DNA of 64,000 nt from Streptomyces sp. WZ-12 (GCF_028898845.1 NZ_CP118574.1:5863001-5927000), one strand, 5' to 3'; shown: positions 18,522-28,277, counted from the stretch's first letter. Made by a program: numbers and translations. Notes: a model not told the origin generated them from the sequence alone.

Positions 18522-18564
18522 CCAGGCGGGGCGGGACCTCGGGAGGAGGTCCCGCCCCGCCTGG
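18522..18564 (-). terminator. Terminator after the first permease
   Basis: A 19-bp perfect stem (CCAGGCGGGGCGGGACCTC) with a 5-base loop, just past the stop codon of the minus-strand permease. A smaller overlapping hairpin, CCTGGT / ACCAGG, lies at 18507-18526. Confidence 0.75.
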
Positions 18565-18593
18565 GAGCGGAGGGGCCGATGGGCCGCCGCGGC

Positions 18594-20018
18594 CTACTGC
18601 GTGCCGGTCGCCAGCGCCCGCTGCCGGACCAGGCCGATGATCGTCAGCACCACGCCGAAGCCGCCGGTGAAGAGCAGTTGGATCCGCTGGCTGTCGTCGC
18701 GCAGCATCAGCACCAGCACCAGGGCGATGCCGGCCAGCGCCACCCACGTGAGGAAGGGGAAGGCCCACATCTTCACGACCAGCTTCTCGGGCGCCTCGCG
18801 CTCCAACTGCCGCCGGGTGCGCAGCTGGGCGGCGGCGATGAAGCCCCAGACCACCAGGACGGCGGCGCCGACCATGTTGAGCAGCCACTGGAAGACCGTG
18901 GTCGGCCACAGGAAGCTGAGGAGCACCGCGAGGAACCCGAAGGCGACGCAGAGCAGCACCGCCCGACGCGGCACCCCGCCGCTCACCTTGCCGAAGAAGG
19001 ACGGGCCCTGGCCGCGGCTGATCAGCGAGTACGCCATCCGCGAGGCGCCGTAGATGTTGGCGTTCACCGCAGAGAGCAGGGCGATCAGGATGACCACGTT
19101 CATGATCTGGCCGGCCGCCGGGATCTTGAGGTAGTCCAACACCGCAACGTACGGGCCGCTCTTGGCGATCGACGGCGCGCTCCAGGGGATGACGGTGACG
19201 ATGACCGCCATCGAGCCGACGTAGAAGAGGGCGATCCGCCACATCGCGGTGCGCACCGCACGGGCCACACCGCGGACCGGGTCCTTGGACTCGGCGGCCG
19301 CGATGGTCACGGTCTCCAGGCCGCCGTACGCGAACACCGACGCCAGCAGACCGACCATCAGGCCGTCCATGCCCTTGGGGAGGAAGCCGCCGTCGCCGGT
19401 CAGATGGGAGGTGCCGGGCGCCGAACTGCCGGGCAGCAGGCCGAGGATGGCCAGGACGCCGAGGACCAGGAAGGCGACGATCGCGGCGACCTTCAGGGCG
19501 GCGAACCAGAACTCGAACTCGCCGAAGTTGGAGACCGCGGTCAGGTTGGTCACGGTGAAGACCACCATGATCAGCAGGACCCACATCCACGGCTGGGTGG
19601 CCGGGAACCACTGGTGCAACACGTCCGCGGCGCCGAGCGCCTCGACGGACACCGCCACGCACAGCAGCGCGGTGAACATCCAGCCCGCGGTGAAGCCGGC
19701 CCAGGGGCCGATGGACCGCTCCGCGTGCACCGAGAAGGAACCGGAGGCCGGGCGGGCCGCGGACATCTCACCCAGCATCCGCATGATCAACATGACCAGC
19801 GCACCGGAGACGGCGTACGCCAGCACGATCGACGGTCCGGCCGCGGCGATGCCCTCACGGGAGCCGACGAACAGGCCGGCACCGATCACGCCACCGAGGG
19901 CGATCATCGAGAGGTGGCGCTGTTTCAGGCCGTGCGACAGTGCGCCGCCGTCCTGGCCGGCGCCCGGAGCGGCGGCGCGCGCTCCGTCGGACGCGGCGGA
20001 CGAGGGTGTCCGATTCAT
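18594..20018 (-). CDS. Amino acid permease, APC superfamily (copy 1)
   Basis: A 12-helix amino acid/proton symporter of 474 residues in the AAT family (GabP/AroP type). Signatures are LKQRHLSMIALGGVIGAGLF near residue 31, the helix-5 motif FGEFEFWFAALKV near 165, and AAAESKDPVRGVARAVR near 240. The hydrophilic N-terminus is alanine-rich. The ATG at 20018 has a modest GGGACAGG site. It is one of three related permeases in a row, each with its own control region. The substrate cannot be read; GABA, aromatic or proline-like amino acids are typical of the family. Confidence 0.9.
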   Translation of the reverse strand: MNRTPSSAASDGARAAAPGAGQDGGALSHGLKQRHLSMIALGGVIGAGLFVGSREGIAAAGPSIVLAYAVSGALVMLIMRMLGEMSAARPASGSFSVHAERSIGPWAGFTAGWMFTALLCVAVSVEALGAADVLHQWFPATQPWMWVLLIMVVFTVTNLTAVSNFGEFEFWFAALKVAAIVAFLVLGVLAILGLLPGSSAPGTSHLTGDGGFLPKGMDGLMVGLLASVFAYGGLETVTIAAAESKDPVRGVARAVRTAMWRIALFYVGSMAVIVTVIPWSAPSIAKSGPYVAVLDYLKIPAAGQIMNVVILIALLSAVNANIYGASRMAYSLISRGQGPSFFGKVSGGVPRRAVLLCVAFGFLAVLLSFLWPTTVFQWLLNMVGAAVLVVWGFIAAAQLRTRRQLEREAPEKLVVKMWAFPFLTWVALAGIALVLVLMLRDDSQRIQLLFTGGFGVVLTIIGLVRQRALATGTQ

Positions 20019-20120
20019 GTCGTACCTGTCCCAGTAGGTGAGATGCGGGCGGGGCGAGGGCTGCGTTCTCCCGGGGCCGCGGACGGCTCACTCCGGGGTC
20101 CTCGGCAAAGCTGGCTCAGT

Positions 20121-20142
20121 CTGAGCGGCCGCGTCCGCTCAG
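20121..20142. promoter_or_regulatory. Inverted repeat upstream of permease 1
   Basis: CTGAGCGG-N6-CCGCTCAG, with 8-bp perfect arms about 105 bases upstream of the permease start in the 260-base intergenic region. It may be an operator or a small hairpin in the leader. Confidence 0.4.
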
Positions 20143-20279
20143 GGCAACAGTCGTGCAGCGATTGTTCGGTATTCAGACGGGATCGTGACCGAGCGTGCCT
20201 GACACATCGTTGAATGTCATGACGTGTGACGCTCGTCTCGTTTCCGTCCCGAAGTGCCCGGTCAGCCGCCCCGCCACGC

Positions 20280-21662
20280 TCAGCTCCGGGACCGCCGCGC
20301 CCGCACCTCCCGTAGGCCCGCGACCGCCAGCACCGCCGCGGTCGCGCCGGCCGACCACAGCAACTGCGGCCGGGCCGTGGCATCGGTCAGCATCAGCACG
20401 ATCACCGCGCCCATCGCCACCAGCGCCACCCACGTCAGATACGGGAACGCCCACATCCGCAGCATCAGCCGCTCCGGTGCCTCCCGCTCGATCCGGGGCC
20501 GCAGCCGCAGTTGGGAGACGGCGATCAGCCCCCAGACGAACAGCAGTACCGCGCCTACCGCGTTGAGCAAGTACAGGAACACCGAATCCGGCCACTTGAG
20601 GTTCAGCAGCACGGAGGCGAAGCCGAACGCCACCGAGGCCAGCACCGCCCGCCGCGGCACCCCGCCGCGCGTCACCCTCAGCAGCCCGCGCGGCGCCTCC
20701 CCGCGCTCGGCCAACGAGAACACCATGCGCGAGGAGCCGTAGAGGTTGGCGTTGAGCGCCGACAGCAGCGCCACGAACACCACGATGTTCATGATCTGTC
20801 CGGCGCCGGGCACCCCGATGTGGTCGAGCACCATCACGTACGGGCTCTTGCCGGGCTGCATCGACGACCAGGGCAGCACCGAGACGATGACCAGCATCGA
20901 GCCGACGTAGAAGAAGAGGATCCGCCACACCGCGCTGCGCACCGCCCGGCCCACCGCCCGCGCCGGGTCGTCCGATTCGGCCGCCGCGATGGTGACCACC
21001 TCCAGGCCGCCGAAGGCGAACACCACCGCCAGCACCCCGGAGATCACCCCGGACCAGCCGTGCGGCAGGAACCCGCCCTGCCCGGTGAGGTTGGTCAGTC
21101 CGACCGGCTCGGTGTGCGGCAGCACCCCGAAGATCGCCAGCAGGCTCAGCGCCAGGAACAGCACGATCGCGGTGACCTTCAACGTGGCGAACCAGAACTC
21201 GAATTCACCGAAGTTCTTCACCGCGGCCAGGTTTGCTGCGGTGAAGAAGACCATGAAGATCAGCACCCAGCCCCACTGCGGCACCGACGGCACCCAGCCG
21301 TGCGCGATCTGGGCCGCCCCGGTGGCCTCCACCGCCAACACCACCACCAGCAGGAACCAGTACAGCCATCCCACGCTGAAGCCGGCCCAGCGCCCGAGCG
21401 CCCGCTCCGCGTGCACCGAGAACGCCCCGGACGCCGGCATCGCCGCCGACATCTCCCCGAGCATCCGCATGATCAGCATCGCCAGCCCGCCGGCGATCAG
21501 GTACGACAGCACGATCCCGGGACCGGCCACCGCGATGCCGGCACCGGAACCGACGAACAGCCCCGCGCCGATCACCCCGCCCAGGCCCAGCATCGTCAGA
21601 TGGCGCTGCTTGAGCCCACCGGACAGCGGCTCTTTCTCGACCAGGGGCGGTGCGTCGTGCAT
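20280..21662 (-). CDS. Amino acid permease, APC superfamily (copy 2)
   Basis: A 12-helix permease of 460 residues, clearly homologous to copies 1 and 3: LKQRHLTMLGLGGVIGAGLF near residue 18, FGEFEFWFATLKV near 150, and AAAESDDPARAVGRAVR near 227. The C-terminus is arginine-rich. I chose the ATG at 21662 (MHDAPPLVEKEPLS), preceded by GCGGAG; a longer in-frame extension upstream is not credible. It is divergent from bioY across a 339-base control region that contains a 10-bp inverted repeat. Confidence 0.9.
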   Translation of the reverse strand: MHDAPPLVEKEPLSGGLKQRHLTMLGLGGVIGAGLFVGSGAGIAVAGPGIVLSYLIAGGLAMLIMRMLGEMSAAMPASGAFSVHAERALGRWAGFSVGWLYWFLLVVVLAVEATGAAQIAHGWVPSVPQWGWVLIFMVFFTAANLAAVKNFGEFEFWFATLKVTAIVLFLALSLLAIFGVLPHTEPVGLTNLTGQGGFLPHGWSGVISGVLAVVFAFGGLEVVTIAAAESDDPARAVGRAVRSAVWRILFFYVGSMLVIVSVLPWSSMQPGKSPYVMVLDHIGVPGAGQIMNIVVFVALLSALNANLYGSSRMVFSLAERGEAPRGLLRVTRGGVPRRAVLASVAFGFASVLLNLKWPDSVFLYLLNAVGAVLLFVWGLIAVSQLRLRPRIEREAPERLMLRMWAFPYLTWVALVAMGAVIVLMLTDATARPQLLWSAGATAAVLAVAGLREVRARRSRS

Positions 21663-22001
21663 GGGCTCGTACTCCGCAGGGGCGCGAGGGCGACGAACGC
21701 CGCCCGGTTTGGGGGAACTCCACAGATGACCGCGGAGCCGTCCCAGTGTCCCCGGCCGTGCGCGACTACCACAAAACCGGCCCCATGCCGCGGCGTTCGC
21801 CGTGATGCGCATCACGTGACCTGCGCAGATGGTCCCGCTCCCGAACGGGCTGGGGAGTTCTGGCCGTTGTCCGGAACTCCCCAAGCCGGCAGGTACGGCT
21901 TTGTCAGCGCCACCGATGATCGACGCCGCCCTCTGAACTAACGTCATTCCGTCGCGCCGGATCCGAGCCCTGGGTCCGCACTCACACCCGCGGAGTCCTC
22001 G
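21663..22001. other. Divergent control region between permease 2 and bioY
   Basis: This 339-base gene-free stretch contains an inverted repeat TGGGGAGTTC-N13-GAACTCCCCA at 21851-21883 and an isolated matching GGGGAACTCC at 21712-21721, which suggests a multi-site operator for the permease. The palindrome GATGCGCATC occurs near 21804. Near 21934-21946, TGAACTAACGTCA is a poor match to the BioQ-type palindrome (TGAAC-N3-GTTCA). No RNA gene is evident. Confidence 0.45.
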
Positions 22002-22601
22002 ATGAGCACAGCCGTCCCCACCGCCACTTCCGGCACGGTCCTCGCCGACCTGCTGCCGGCCGCCTCCGTCAGCCGCGCCCGCGTCCGCGACGCCGCGCTG
22101 GTCGTCGGCGGCGCCGTGGCCACCGGCCTGGCCGCCCAGATCGCGGTCCCGGTCCCCGGCTCCCCGGTCCCGGTCACCGCCCAGACCTTCGCCGCGCTCC
22201 TCGTGGGCGCCTCGCTCGGCGCCCGCCGCGGGCTGCTGTCGCTGGCCCTCTACGCCCTGGTGGGCATGGCCGGCGTGCCGTGGTTCGCCGGTGGCGCGTC
22301 GGGGGCCGGCGGCGCCACCTTCGGTTACGTCCTCGGCATGCTGCTCGCCGCCACCGCCGTGGGCGCGCTGGCCCGCCGCGGCGGCGACCGCGGGGTGCTG
22401 CGCACCGCCGTCACGATGGCCGCCGGCAACGCCCTGATCTACGGCATCGGCGTGCCCTACCTGGCGCTCAGCACCGGCATCTCCCTCGGCCAGGCCGTCG
22501 CCGTCGGCATGGTGCCCTTCCTGGTCGGCGACGCCCTCAAGATCGCCCTGGCGATGGGCGCCCTGCCGACCGCCTGGAAGCTGGCCGGCCGCCGCGGCTG
22601 A
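22002..22601 (+). CDS. bioY: Biotin transporter substrate-binding subunit BioY
   Basis: A membrane S-component of an ECF-type biotin importer, 199 residues, about six helices. Family marks are the VPVPGSPVPVTAQTFAALLVG stretch (residues 47-66 and just beyond), the GLLSLALYALVGMAGVPWF segment and the GNALIYGIGVPYL segment. No bioM/bioN energy-coupling genes are next to it, so it would use shared ECF modules or act alone, as known for some solitary BioY proteins. The ATG is at 22002. It is flanked by unrelated amino acid permeases and ended by a strong hairpin. Confidence 0.92.
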   Translation: MSTAVPTATSGTVLADLLPAASVSRARVRDAALVVGGAVATGLAAQIAVPVPGSPVPVTAQTFAALLVGASLGARRGLLSLALYALVGMAGVPWFAGGASGAGGATFGYVLGMLLAATAVGALARRGGDRGVLRTAVTMAAGNALIYGIGVPYLALSTGISLGQAVAVGMVPFLVGDALKIALAMGALPTAWKLAGRRG

Positions 22602-22620
22602 CGACGCCACCCCGGACGCC

Positions 22621-22659
22621 GACGGGGCCCGCACCCCTCGCAGGGGTGCGGGCCCCGTC
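22621..22659. terminator. Bidirectional terminator between bioY and permease 3
   Basis: An 18-bp perfect stem GACGGGGCCCGCACCCCT with a 3-base loop, between convergent genes. Confidence 0.8.
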
Positions 22660-22677
22660 GTTCTCCGTCCGGACCGG

Positions 22678-24138
22678 CTACGCCTTCTCCTCCGTGACCG
22701 CCGGCTGCTGCGCCACCTCGCGGGGCCGCCGCTTGTCCAGCAGCAGCCCGGCGATCAGCACCACCACGGCGGCGACCACCGACAGCACCATCTGCTGCCG
22801 GCCGTTCTTGTCGTAGAACATGTAGCCCACGACGAAGATGATCAGCGCGATGGTGGCGTAGGTCAGCCACGGGTACAGCCACATCCGCACCGTCAGCCGC
22901 TCCGGCATCTCCCGCTCGATGATCCGCCGCATCCGAAGCTGCGAGAAGCAGATCACCAGCCAGACGAACAGGGCCACCGCGCCCGAGGAGTTGAGCAGGA
23001 ACTGGAAGATGGTGTCCTTCGAGGTGTAGCTGAAGATCGTCGCGACGAAGCCGAAGGCCACCGACGCCCAGATAGCCACCGCCGGCACGCCGCGCTTGTT
23101 GACCGTCGCGAACGACTTCGGCGCATCGCCGCGCTCACCGAGCGAGAACGCCATCCGGGACGCCGTGTAGAGGCCGGAGTTCAGACAGGACAGCACCGCG
23201 GTCAGCACCACGATGTCCATCAGGACGTCCACGTACGGGAGGTGCAGCGACTTCAGCACCGCCACGTACGGGCTCTTGGCCACCTCCGGGTCGTCCCAGG
23301 GCAGCAGCGTCACGATCACCGCGATCGACCCGATGTAGAACAGCGCGATCCGCCAGATCACGCTGTTGACGGCCTTGCGGACGGCCGCCACCGGGTTCGG
23401 CGACTCGCTCGCCGCCAGCGTGACGATCTCGCTGCCCATGAAGGAGAAGACCACCAGCAGCATCCCGGAGAGGATCGCCCCTGGTCCCTTCGGTAGGAAC
23501 CCGCCGTGTCCGAACAGGTTGCCGGTGCCCACTGCGTGGTGTCCCGGCGGCAGTCCGAAGATCGCCAGCGCACCGACCACGATGAAGATCACGATCGCCA
23601 CGACCTTGATCCCGGCGAACCAGAACTCGAACTCGCCGAACGAGCCCACCGAGACCAGGTTGGTGCCGGTCAGCACCATCATCACCAGCAACGCCCAGGC
23701 CCACTGCGGCACCGACGGTATCCAGCTGGTCAGGATCGCCGCCGCCGCGGTCGCCTCGACCGCCAGCACCACCGACCAGAAGAACCAGTACAGCCAGCCG
23801 ATCGTGAAGCCCGCCCAGCGGCCGAGCGCCCGGTCCGCGTACGCGGAGAACGAGCCGGAGGTGGGGGAGGCCGCAGCCATCTCGCCCAGCATCCGCATCA
23901 CCAGCACGACCAACAGGCCGGTCAGCGCGTAGGAGAGCAGGATGCCCGGACCGGCAGCCGCGATGCCGGCACCGGAACCGACGAACAGGCCGGCGCCGAT
24001 CACTCCGCCGATGGCGATCATCGACAGATGGCGGTTCTTGAGGCCGGCCTGGAGCCCGTCGGGGGACCGGCCCGCGGTACCGCCGCCGGGTTCGCCGGCA
24101 GTGGGGACCGCGTGGGAGGTAGGCGGGTGCGCGCCCAT
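22678..24138 (-). CDS. Amino acid permease, APC superfamily (copy 3)
   Basis: A third AAT-type permease, 486 residues from the ATG at 24138, with twelve helices. LKNRHLSMIAIGGVIGAGLF is near residue 33, FGEFEFWFAGIKV near 167, and AASESPNPVAAVRKAVN near 242. I prefer 24138 over the in-frame GTG at 24144 because GAAGGA lies 8 bases before the ATG but only 2 before the GTG. The C-terminus is hydrophilic (KRRPREVAQQ). The imperfect palindrome at 24183-24201 lies in its promoter region. Confidence 0.9.
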   Translation of the reverse strand: MGAHPPTSHAVPTAGEPGGGTAGRSPDGLQAGLKNRHLSMIAIGGVIGAGLFVGSGAGIAAAGPGILLSYALTGLLVVLVMRMLGEMAAASPTSGSFSAYADRALGRWAGFTIGWLYWFFWSVVLAVEATAAAAILTSWIPSVPQWAWALLVMMVLTGTNLVSVGSFGEFEFWFAGIKVVAIVIFIVVGALAIFGLPPGHHAVGTGNLFGHGGFLPKGPGAILSGMLLVVFSFMGSEIVTLAASESPNPVAAVRKAVNSVIWRIALFYIGSIAVIVTLLPWDDPEVAKSPYVAVLKSLHLPYVDVLMDIVVLTAVLSCLNSGLYTASRMAFSLGERGDAPKSFATVNKRGVPAVAIWASVAFGFVATIFSYTSKDTIFQFLLNSSGAVALFVWLVICFSQLRMRRIIEREMPERLTVRMWLYPWLTYATIALIIFVVGYMFYDKNGRQQMVLSVVAAVVVLIAGLLLDKRRPREVAQQPAVTEEKA

Positions 24139-24182
24139 GTGCACCGTCCTTCAGTGGTTCTCGTGTCGAACCCAGGCATTAG

Positions 24183-24201
24183 AACGTTGTTAACGACCGT
24201 T
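24183..24201. promoter_or_regulatory. Imperfect palindrome upstream of permease 3
   Basis: AACGTTGTTAACGACCGTT is nearly self-complementary and is unusually AT-rich for this genome. It lies about 45-63 bases before the permease start codon, a typical operator position. The binding protein is unknown. Confidence 0.4.
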
Positions 24202-24324
24202 TGGAAGAGCTGAATCCCGATCGTGTCGTTACCGGTGGGTTGCCTTGAAGAAGTGAACCGCGGCGCCGGGACGGGCCGCGGCCCCGTGGCGTCTACCCAG
24301 GCGGCGACGTGCCACACTCATGCC

Positions 24325-24813
<489 letters not shown>

Positions 24814-24819
24814 TCCTTC

Positions 24820-24877
24820 GGCCGGTTTTGTGGGCACGCGTTCCGCCGGGGCGGAACGGGCGGGCACAAAACCGGCC
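24820..24877 (+). terminator. Two-tier hairpin after rpiB
   Basis: An outer 13-bp stem GGCCGGTTTTGTG / CACAAAACCGGCC encloses an inner 8-bp stem CGTTCCGC / GCGGAACG. It is a likely terminator for rpiB, ending 44 bases before the glycosylase start. Confidence 0.7.
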
Positions 24878-24921
24878 CACCGGGCCGTAGTTGACACGAA
24901 TCCGCCGGAGGCCACCACCCC

Positions 24922-25743
24922 ATGCCCGAGGGGCACACCATCCACCGCCTGGCCGCGGACCACCGCGACCGCTTCGAGGGCAGCCCGGTCCGCGCCACCA
25001 GCCCGCAGGGCAAGTTCGCCGACGGCGCCGCCCTCGTCGACCGCCAGGTCATGGAGGCGGCAGAGGCCCACGGCAAACACCTCTTCCTCGGCTTCGCCCC
25101 CGACCGCTGGGTCCACATCCACCTCGGCCTCTTCGGCAAGCTCGGCTTCGGCGCCACCCCGGCGCCCCCGCCCACCGACACCGTCCGGCTGCGGCTGGTC
25201 GGCGCCGACCACTACGCCGACCTGCGCGGCCCGACCACCTGCGCGCTGATCACCGACGCCGAGAAGCAGGCGATACACGAGCGGCTGGGCCCCGACCCGC
25301 TGCGCCCGGACGACGACGGCGACCGCGCCTGGCGCCGGATCGCCCGCAGCCGCACCACCCTCGCGGCGCTGCTGCTCGACCAGAAGGTGATCGCCGGCGT
25401 CGGCAACGTCTACCGCGCCGAGGTCCTCTTCCGGCACGGCATCGACCCCTACCTCCCCGGCCGCGACCTGCGCCGGCAGCAGTGGGACGCGATCTGGGCC
25501 GACCTGGTCGCCCTGATGCGGGAGGGCGTGCGGAACAACCGGATCGACACCGTCCGCCCCGAGCACACCCCGGAGGCCATGGGCCGCCCGCCGCGGGTCG
25601 ACGACCACGGCGGTGAGGTCTACGTCTACCGCCGCACCGGCGCCGCCTGCCACCTGTGCGGCAGCGAGATCCGCACCGCCGACCTCGCCGCCCGCAACCT
25701 CTTCTGGTGCCCGGGCTGCCAGCCCGCCGCCGCCCGCCCCTGA
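24922..25743 (+). CDS. Fpg/Nei-family DNA glycosylase
   Basis: A base-excision repair glycosylase/AP lyase of 273 residues. The N-terminal PEGHTIHRLA (catalytic Pro2 and Glu3 after Met removal) is the endonuclease VIII (Nei) version of the motif. The helix-two-turn-helix segment is LLLDQKVIAGVGNVYRAEVL (near residues 151-170). The C-terminal zinc finger is CHLCGS ... CPGC near residues 245-266. It removes oxidised pyrimidines or ring-opened purines. The ATG at 24922 follows GGAGG. It is probably Nei2-like rather than true MutM. Confidence 0.92.
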   Translation: MPEGHTIHRLAADHRDRFEGSPVRATSPQGKFADGAALVDRQVMEAAEAHGKHLFLGFAPDRWVHIHLGLFGKLGFGATPAPPPTDTVRLRLVGADHYADLRGPTTCALITDAEKQAIHERLGPDPLRPDDDGDRAWRRIARSRTTLAALLLDQKVIAGVGNVYRAEVLFRHGIDPYLPGRDLRRQQWDAIWADLVALMREGVRNNRIDTVRPEHTPEAMGRPPRVDDHGGEVYVYRRTGAACHLCGSEIRTADLAARNLFWCPGCQPAAARP

Positions 25744-25774
25744 GGGCGCCGCACGGGCCCGCGCCGGCCCCCGG

Positions 25775-27004
25775 TCAGAACCCGTGCGGCAGCCATGGCG
25801 CCGGGTCCGACCCGAACGCCAGCGACGCCGCCGCCAGCGCCCCCGGCCGCAGCTCCCGCACCCGCCCGGCCCCGGCCAGCGCCGACAGCGTGAACCCGCC
25901 CAGATAGGCCGACCCCAACTCCCGTACCGACAGCGCGAGTTCGGCCGGGTCGGTGGTCCGCTCGCAGCTCGCCCCCTTGGCGTCGCCGGAGAGCCGCCAG
26001 CGCCCCGCGTTCCACGGGCAGAAGTCGTCCGCGACCTCCAACACCACATCCACCGGCGTCCGGTACGTCCGGGCCGCCAGCGCCGCCCCCACCTCCACCG
26101 GCCGCAGGAACAGCGCCTCCCGCACCCCGACGTCCAGGCGCCGCTGGTCGGGCACCAGGTGCAGCAGCGGCTCGTCCACCGGCCGGCTGCGCGTCACCAC
26201 CGAAGCCGTCAGGTCGATGCCGAACAGGTGCCGCCACAGCGCCGCGTGGACCACCGGGTCCAGCGCGTCGAGCTGTCGGAGCTGCACGACCCCGCGCGGG
26301 CCGGCCTGGTCCCAGTCGGGCCTGACCGCGTAGCGCGCATAGCCGCGCACCTCGCCGTCCACCTCGGCCAGCACGCACTGGAGGGGGCCGGCGTCGCGCC
26401 GCTCGCTCTCCGGGTCGAGCACCCCCTGGCGCGCCCAGCCGGGGCGCCGGGCCAGCATCCCGGGCCGGGCCGGCACCAGGCGCCCGTAGACCCGCTCGCA
26501 CGCGTCGAGCCCGGCCACCGGGTCCACCAGCCGCAGTCGGACGTCGTCCACGCCCGGCAGCGCGGGGGCCGCCAGCCGCACGGTGTCCACGGACATCCGC
26601 AGCTCCTGGGTGGCCGCGCCGTAGCCGAACCGCCCGTAGATCGCCGGCTCCGTGGCGGTCAGCACCGCCAGCGCCTCGCCGCGCTCGCGCACGTCCGCCA
26701 ACTGGTGCCGCATCATCGAGCGCAGCACCCCGCGCCGGCGGTGGGTGGGCAGCACCCCGACGGTCGTGACGCCGGCCGCGGCCACCTCCGCGCCGCCCGG
26801 CACGGTCAACCCGAACGAGAACGCCCCGGTCGTGCCGACGATCGCGTCGCCGTCCCAGACCGCGATGTTCCGCGGCACCTCAGTGACCGTGCGCCACCAC
26901 GCGCGCCTCTCGGGTCCGTCCGGCACCCCACCGAACACCACGTCCAGGGTGTCGAACCAGGCATCCCAATCGGTCTCCCGCAACGGCCGCAACTCTGTTG
27001 TCAT
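25775..27004 (-). CDS. Eis-like GNAT N-acetyltransferase
   Basis: A 409-residue protein of the Eis family (tandem GNAT folds plus an SCP2-like C-terminal domain). The acetyl-CoA loop VTTVGVLPTHRRRGVLRSMM is near residues 79-98. The proposed general acid Tyr lies in AIYGRFGYG near residue 122, and the chain ends in Phe (LPHGF), whose carboxylate serves as base in Eis. Mycobacterial Eis acetylates aminoglycosides and lysine side chains; the natural substrate here is unknown. The ATG is at 27004. It is divergent from the phosphatase gene across about 130 bases. Confidence 0.88.
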   Translation of the reverse strand: MTTELRPLRETDWDAWFDTLDVVFGGVPDGPERRAWWRTVTEVPRNIAVWDGDAIVGTTGAFSFGLTVPGGAEVAAAGVTTVGVLPTHRRRGVLRSMMRHQLADVRERGEALAVLTATEPAIYGRFGYGAATQELRMSVDTVRLAAPALPGVDDVRLRLVDPVAGLDACERVYGRLVPARPGMLARRPGWARQGVLDPESERRDAGPLQCVLAEVDGEVRGYARYAVRPDWDQAGPRGVVQLRQLDALDPVVHAALWRHLFGIDLTASVVTRSRPVDEPLLHLVPDQRRLDVGVREALFLRPVEVGAALAARTYRTPVDVVLEVADDFCPWNAGRWRLSGDAKGASCERTTDPAELALSVRELGSAYLGGFTLSALAGAGRVRELRPGALAAASLAFGSDPAPWLPHGF

Positions 27005-27131
27005 GAGGCATCCCTAGCAGTCCGCCCGCCGGCCGCGCGACCGTATTTCGAACGCGAATTCCCTGCAAATCCCCGGGTTGATGTGCGACGAATCGACGCG
27101 CCGCCGAATGGGTGGATAAGGTCCCAGGGCA

Positions 27132-28277
27132 ATGACACGCGGCGCGGGAGCGGAGAGTCCGAGGGCCCGGGTGCACAAACGCCTGCACCGGGCCCGCATC
27201 GGCATGCGCAAGGCCGGGGTCGACTACTTCCGCGGCGACGGCTCCGACTGGGTCGCGCTGGCCGCCCTGCTCGCCGCCGTCCCCGCCATCGCCCTGGGCA
27301 CCCTCTGGTGCCCGCAGTGGATCGCACCGACCGCGCTGGTCCTCCCGATCATCGCCGGCGGACTGCTGCTGCGCCCGGCCAACCTCCTGGTCCTGTACGC
27401 GGCCTCCGCGGCCGCACTGATCGTCGAGGCGGCGCTGTTCGGCCCGTACGACCAGGGGCCGGACCGGATCACCCCGGGCACGGTCCTGGTGGTCGCCGCG
27501 GTGGGGTTGTCAGGGCTGCTGGTCGCGCAGTTCCGCAGCCGGGTCGGGGTGCCCTGGCGGCGCGGCGGCACCATGCTCTTCGACCTGCGCGAACGGATCC
27601 GCGTGCAGAGCAAGTTGCCCGGGCTGCCCAAGGGTTGGCACCACGAGATGGCGCTCCGCCCGGCCGGCGGCCAGTCCTTCTCCGGCGACTTCGTGGTGGC
27701 CTCCCGCACCCAGGGCGGCAACATCCTGGAGGTCGTGCTCACCGACGTCTCCGGCAAGGGGATGGACGCCGCCTCCCGCGCGCTGCTGCTCTCCGGCGCC
27801 TTCGGCGGCCTGCTCGGCTCGCTGCCGCCGCACGGCTTCCTCCCCGCCGCCAACGGCTATCTGTTGCGCCAGGATTGGGACGAGGGCTTCGCCACCTCCG
27901 TCCACCTCGTGTTGGACCTGGAGTCCGGCGACTACGAGTTGTTCTCCGCGGGCCACCTCCCCGCCCTCCAACTCAGCGCCGGCACCGGCCGCTGGGAGGA
28001 GAAGTCGGGGGAGGGCCCGCTGCTCGGGGTCTACGACGGTGCCCAGTTCGACCCGGTCAAGGGGACGCTGCGCCCCGGCGACGTGCTGATGCTCTTCACC
28101 GACGGCCTGGTGGAGGCCGCCGACCGCGACATCGCCGAGGGCATCGACCGGCTGACCGGCGAGGCCGAGCGCTATGTGCACGCCGGCTTCGCCGGTGCCG
28201 CCTGGCATCTGATCGAGGCGGTCGCCAAGGACGTCAACGACGACCGGGCGCTGTTGCTGCTGTGTCGGGACGGCTGA
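27132..28277 (+). CDS. Membrane PP2C-family (SpoIIE-type) phosphatase
   Basis: A 381-residue protein. A basic N-terminus is followed by three or four membrane helices (about residues 38-135), then a PP2C/SpoIIE phosphatase domain (about 165-380): GGQSFSGDFV, VLTDVSGKGMDA with a metal-binding Asp, SAGHLPALQL and LFTDGLVEA. It probably dephosphorylates an anti-sigma-factor antagonist, a common Streptomyces arrangement, but no such partner is adjacent. The ATG at 27132 has no clear ribosome site; TAAGGT at 27117 could be a -10 element. Its 3' end overlaps the convergent antiporter gene by 44 bases. Confidence 0.88.
   Translation: MTRGAGAESPRARVHKRLHRARIGMRKAGVDYFRGDGSDWVALAALLAAVPAIALGTLWCPQWIAPTALVLPIIAGGLLLRPANLLVLYAASAAALIVEAALFGPYDQGPDRITPGTVLVVAAVGLSGLLVAQFRSRVGVPWRRGGTMLFDLRERIRVQSKLPGLPKGWHHEMALRPAGGQSFSGDFVVASRTQGGNILEVVLTDVSGKGMDAASRALLLSGAFGGLLGSLPPHGFLPAANGYLLRQDWDEGFATSVHLVLDLESGDYELFSAGHLPALQLSAGTGRWEEKSGEGPLLGVYDGAQFDPVKGTLRPGDVLMLFTDGLVEAADRDIAEGIDRLTGEAERYVHAGFAGAAWHLIEAVAKDVNDDRALLLLCRDG

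Noticed and set aside
21934..21946. BioQ operator before bioY (TGAACTAACGTCA)
   Set aside because: Only one half-site fits TGAAC-N3-GTTCA; the second half matches at three of five positions, so it is no better than chance in a 339-base region.
18594..24138. Biosynthetic or catabolic cluster around the three permeases
   Set aside because: The permeases and bioY each have their own control regions and terminators, and no enzyme genes for a shared pathway lie between them.
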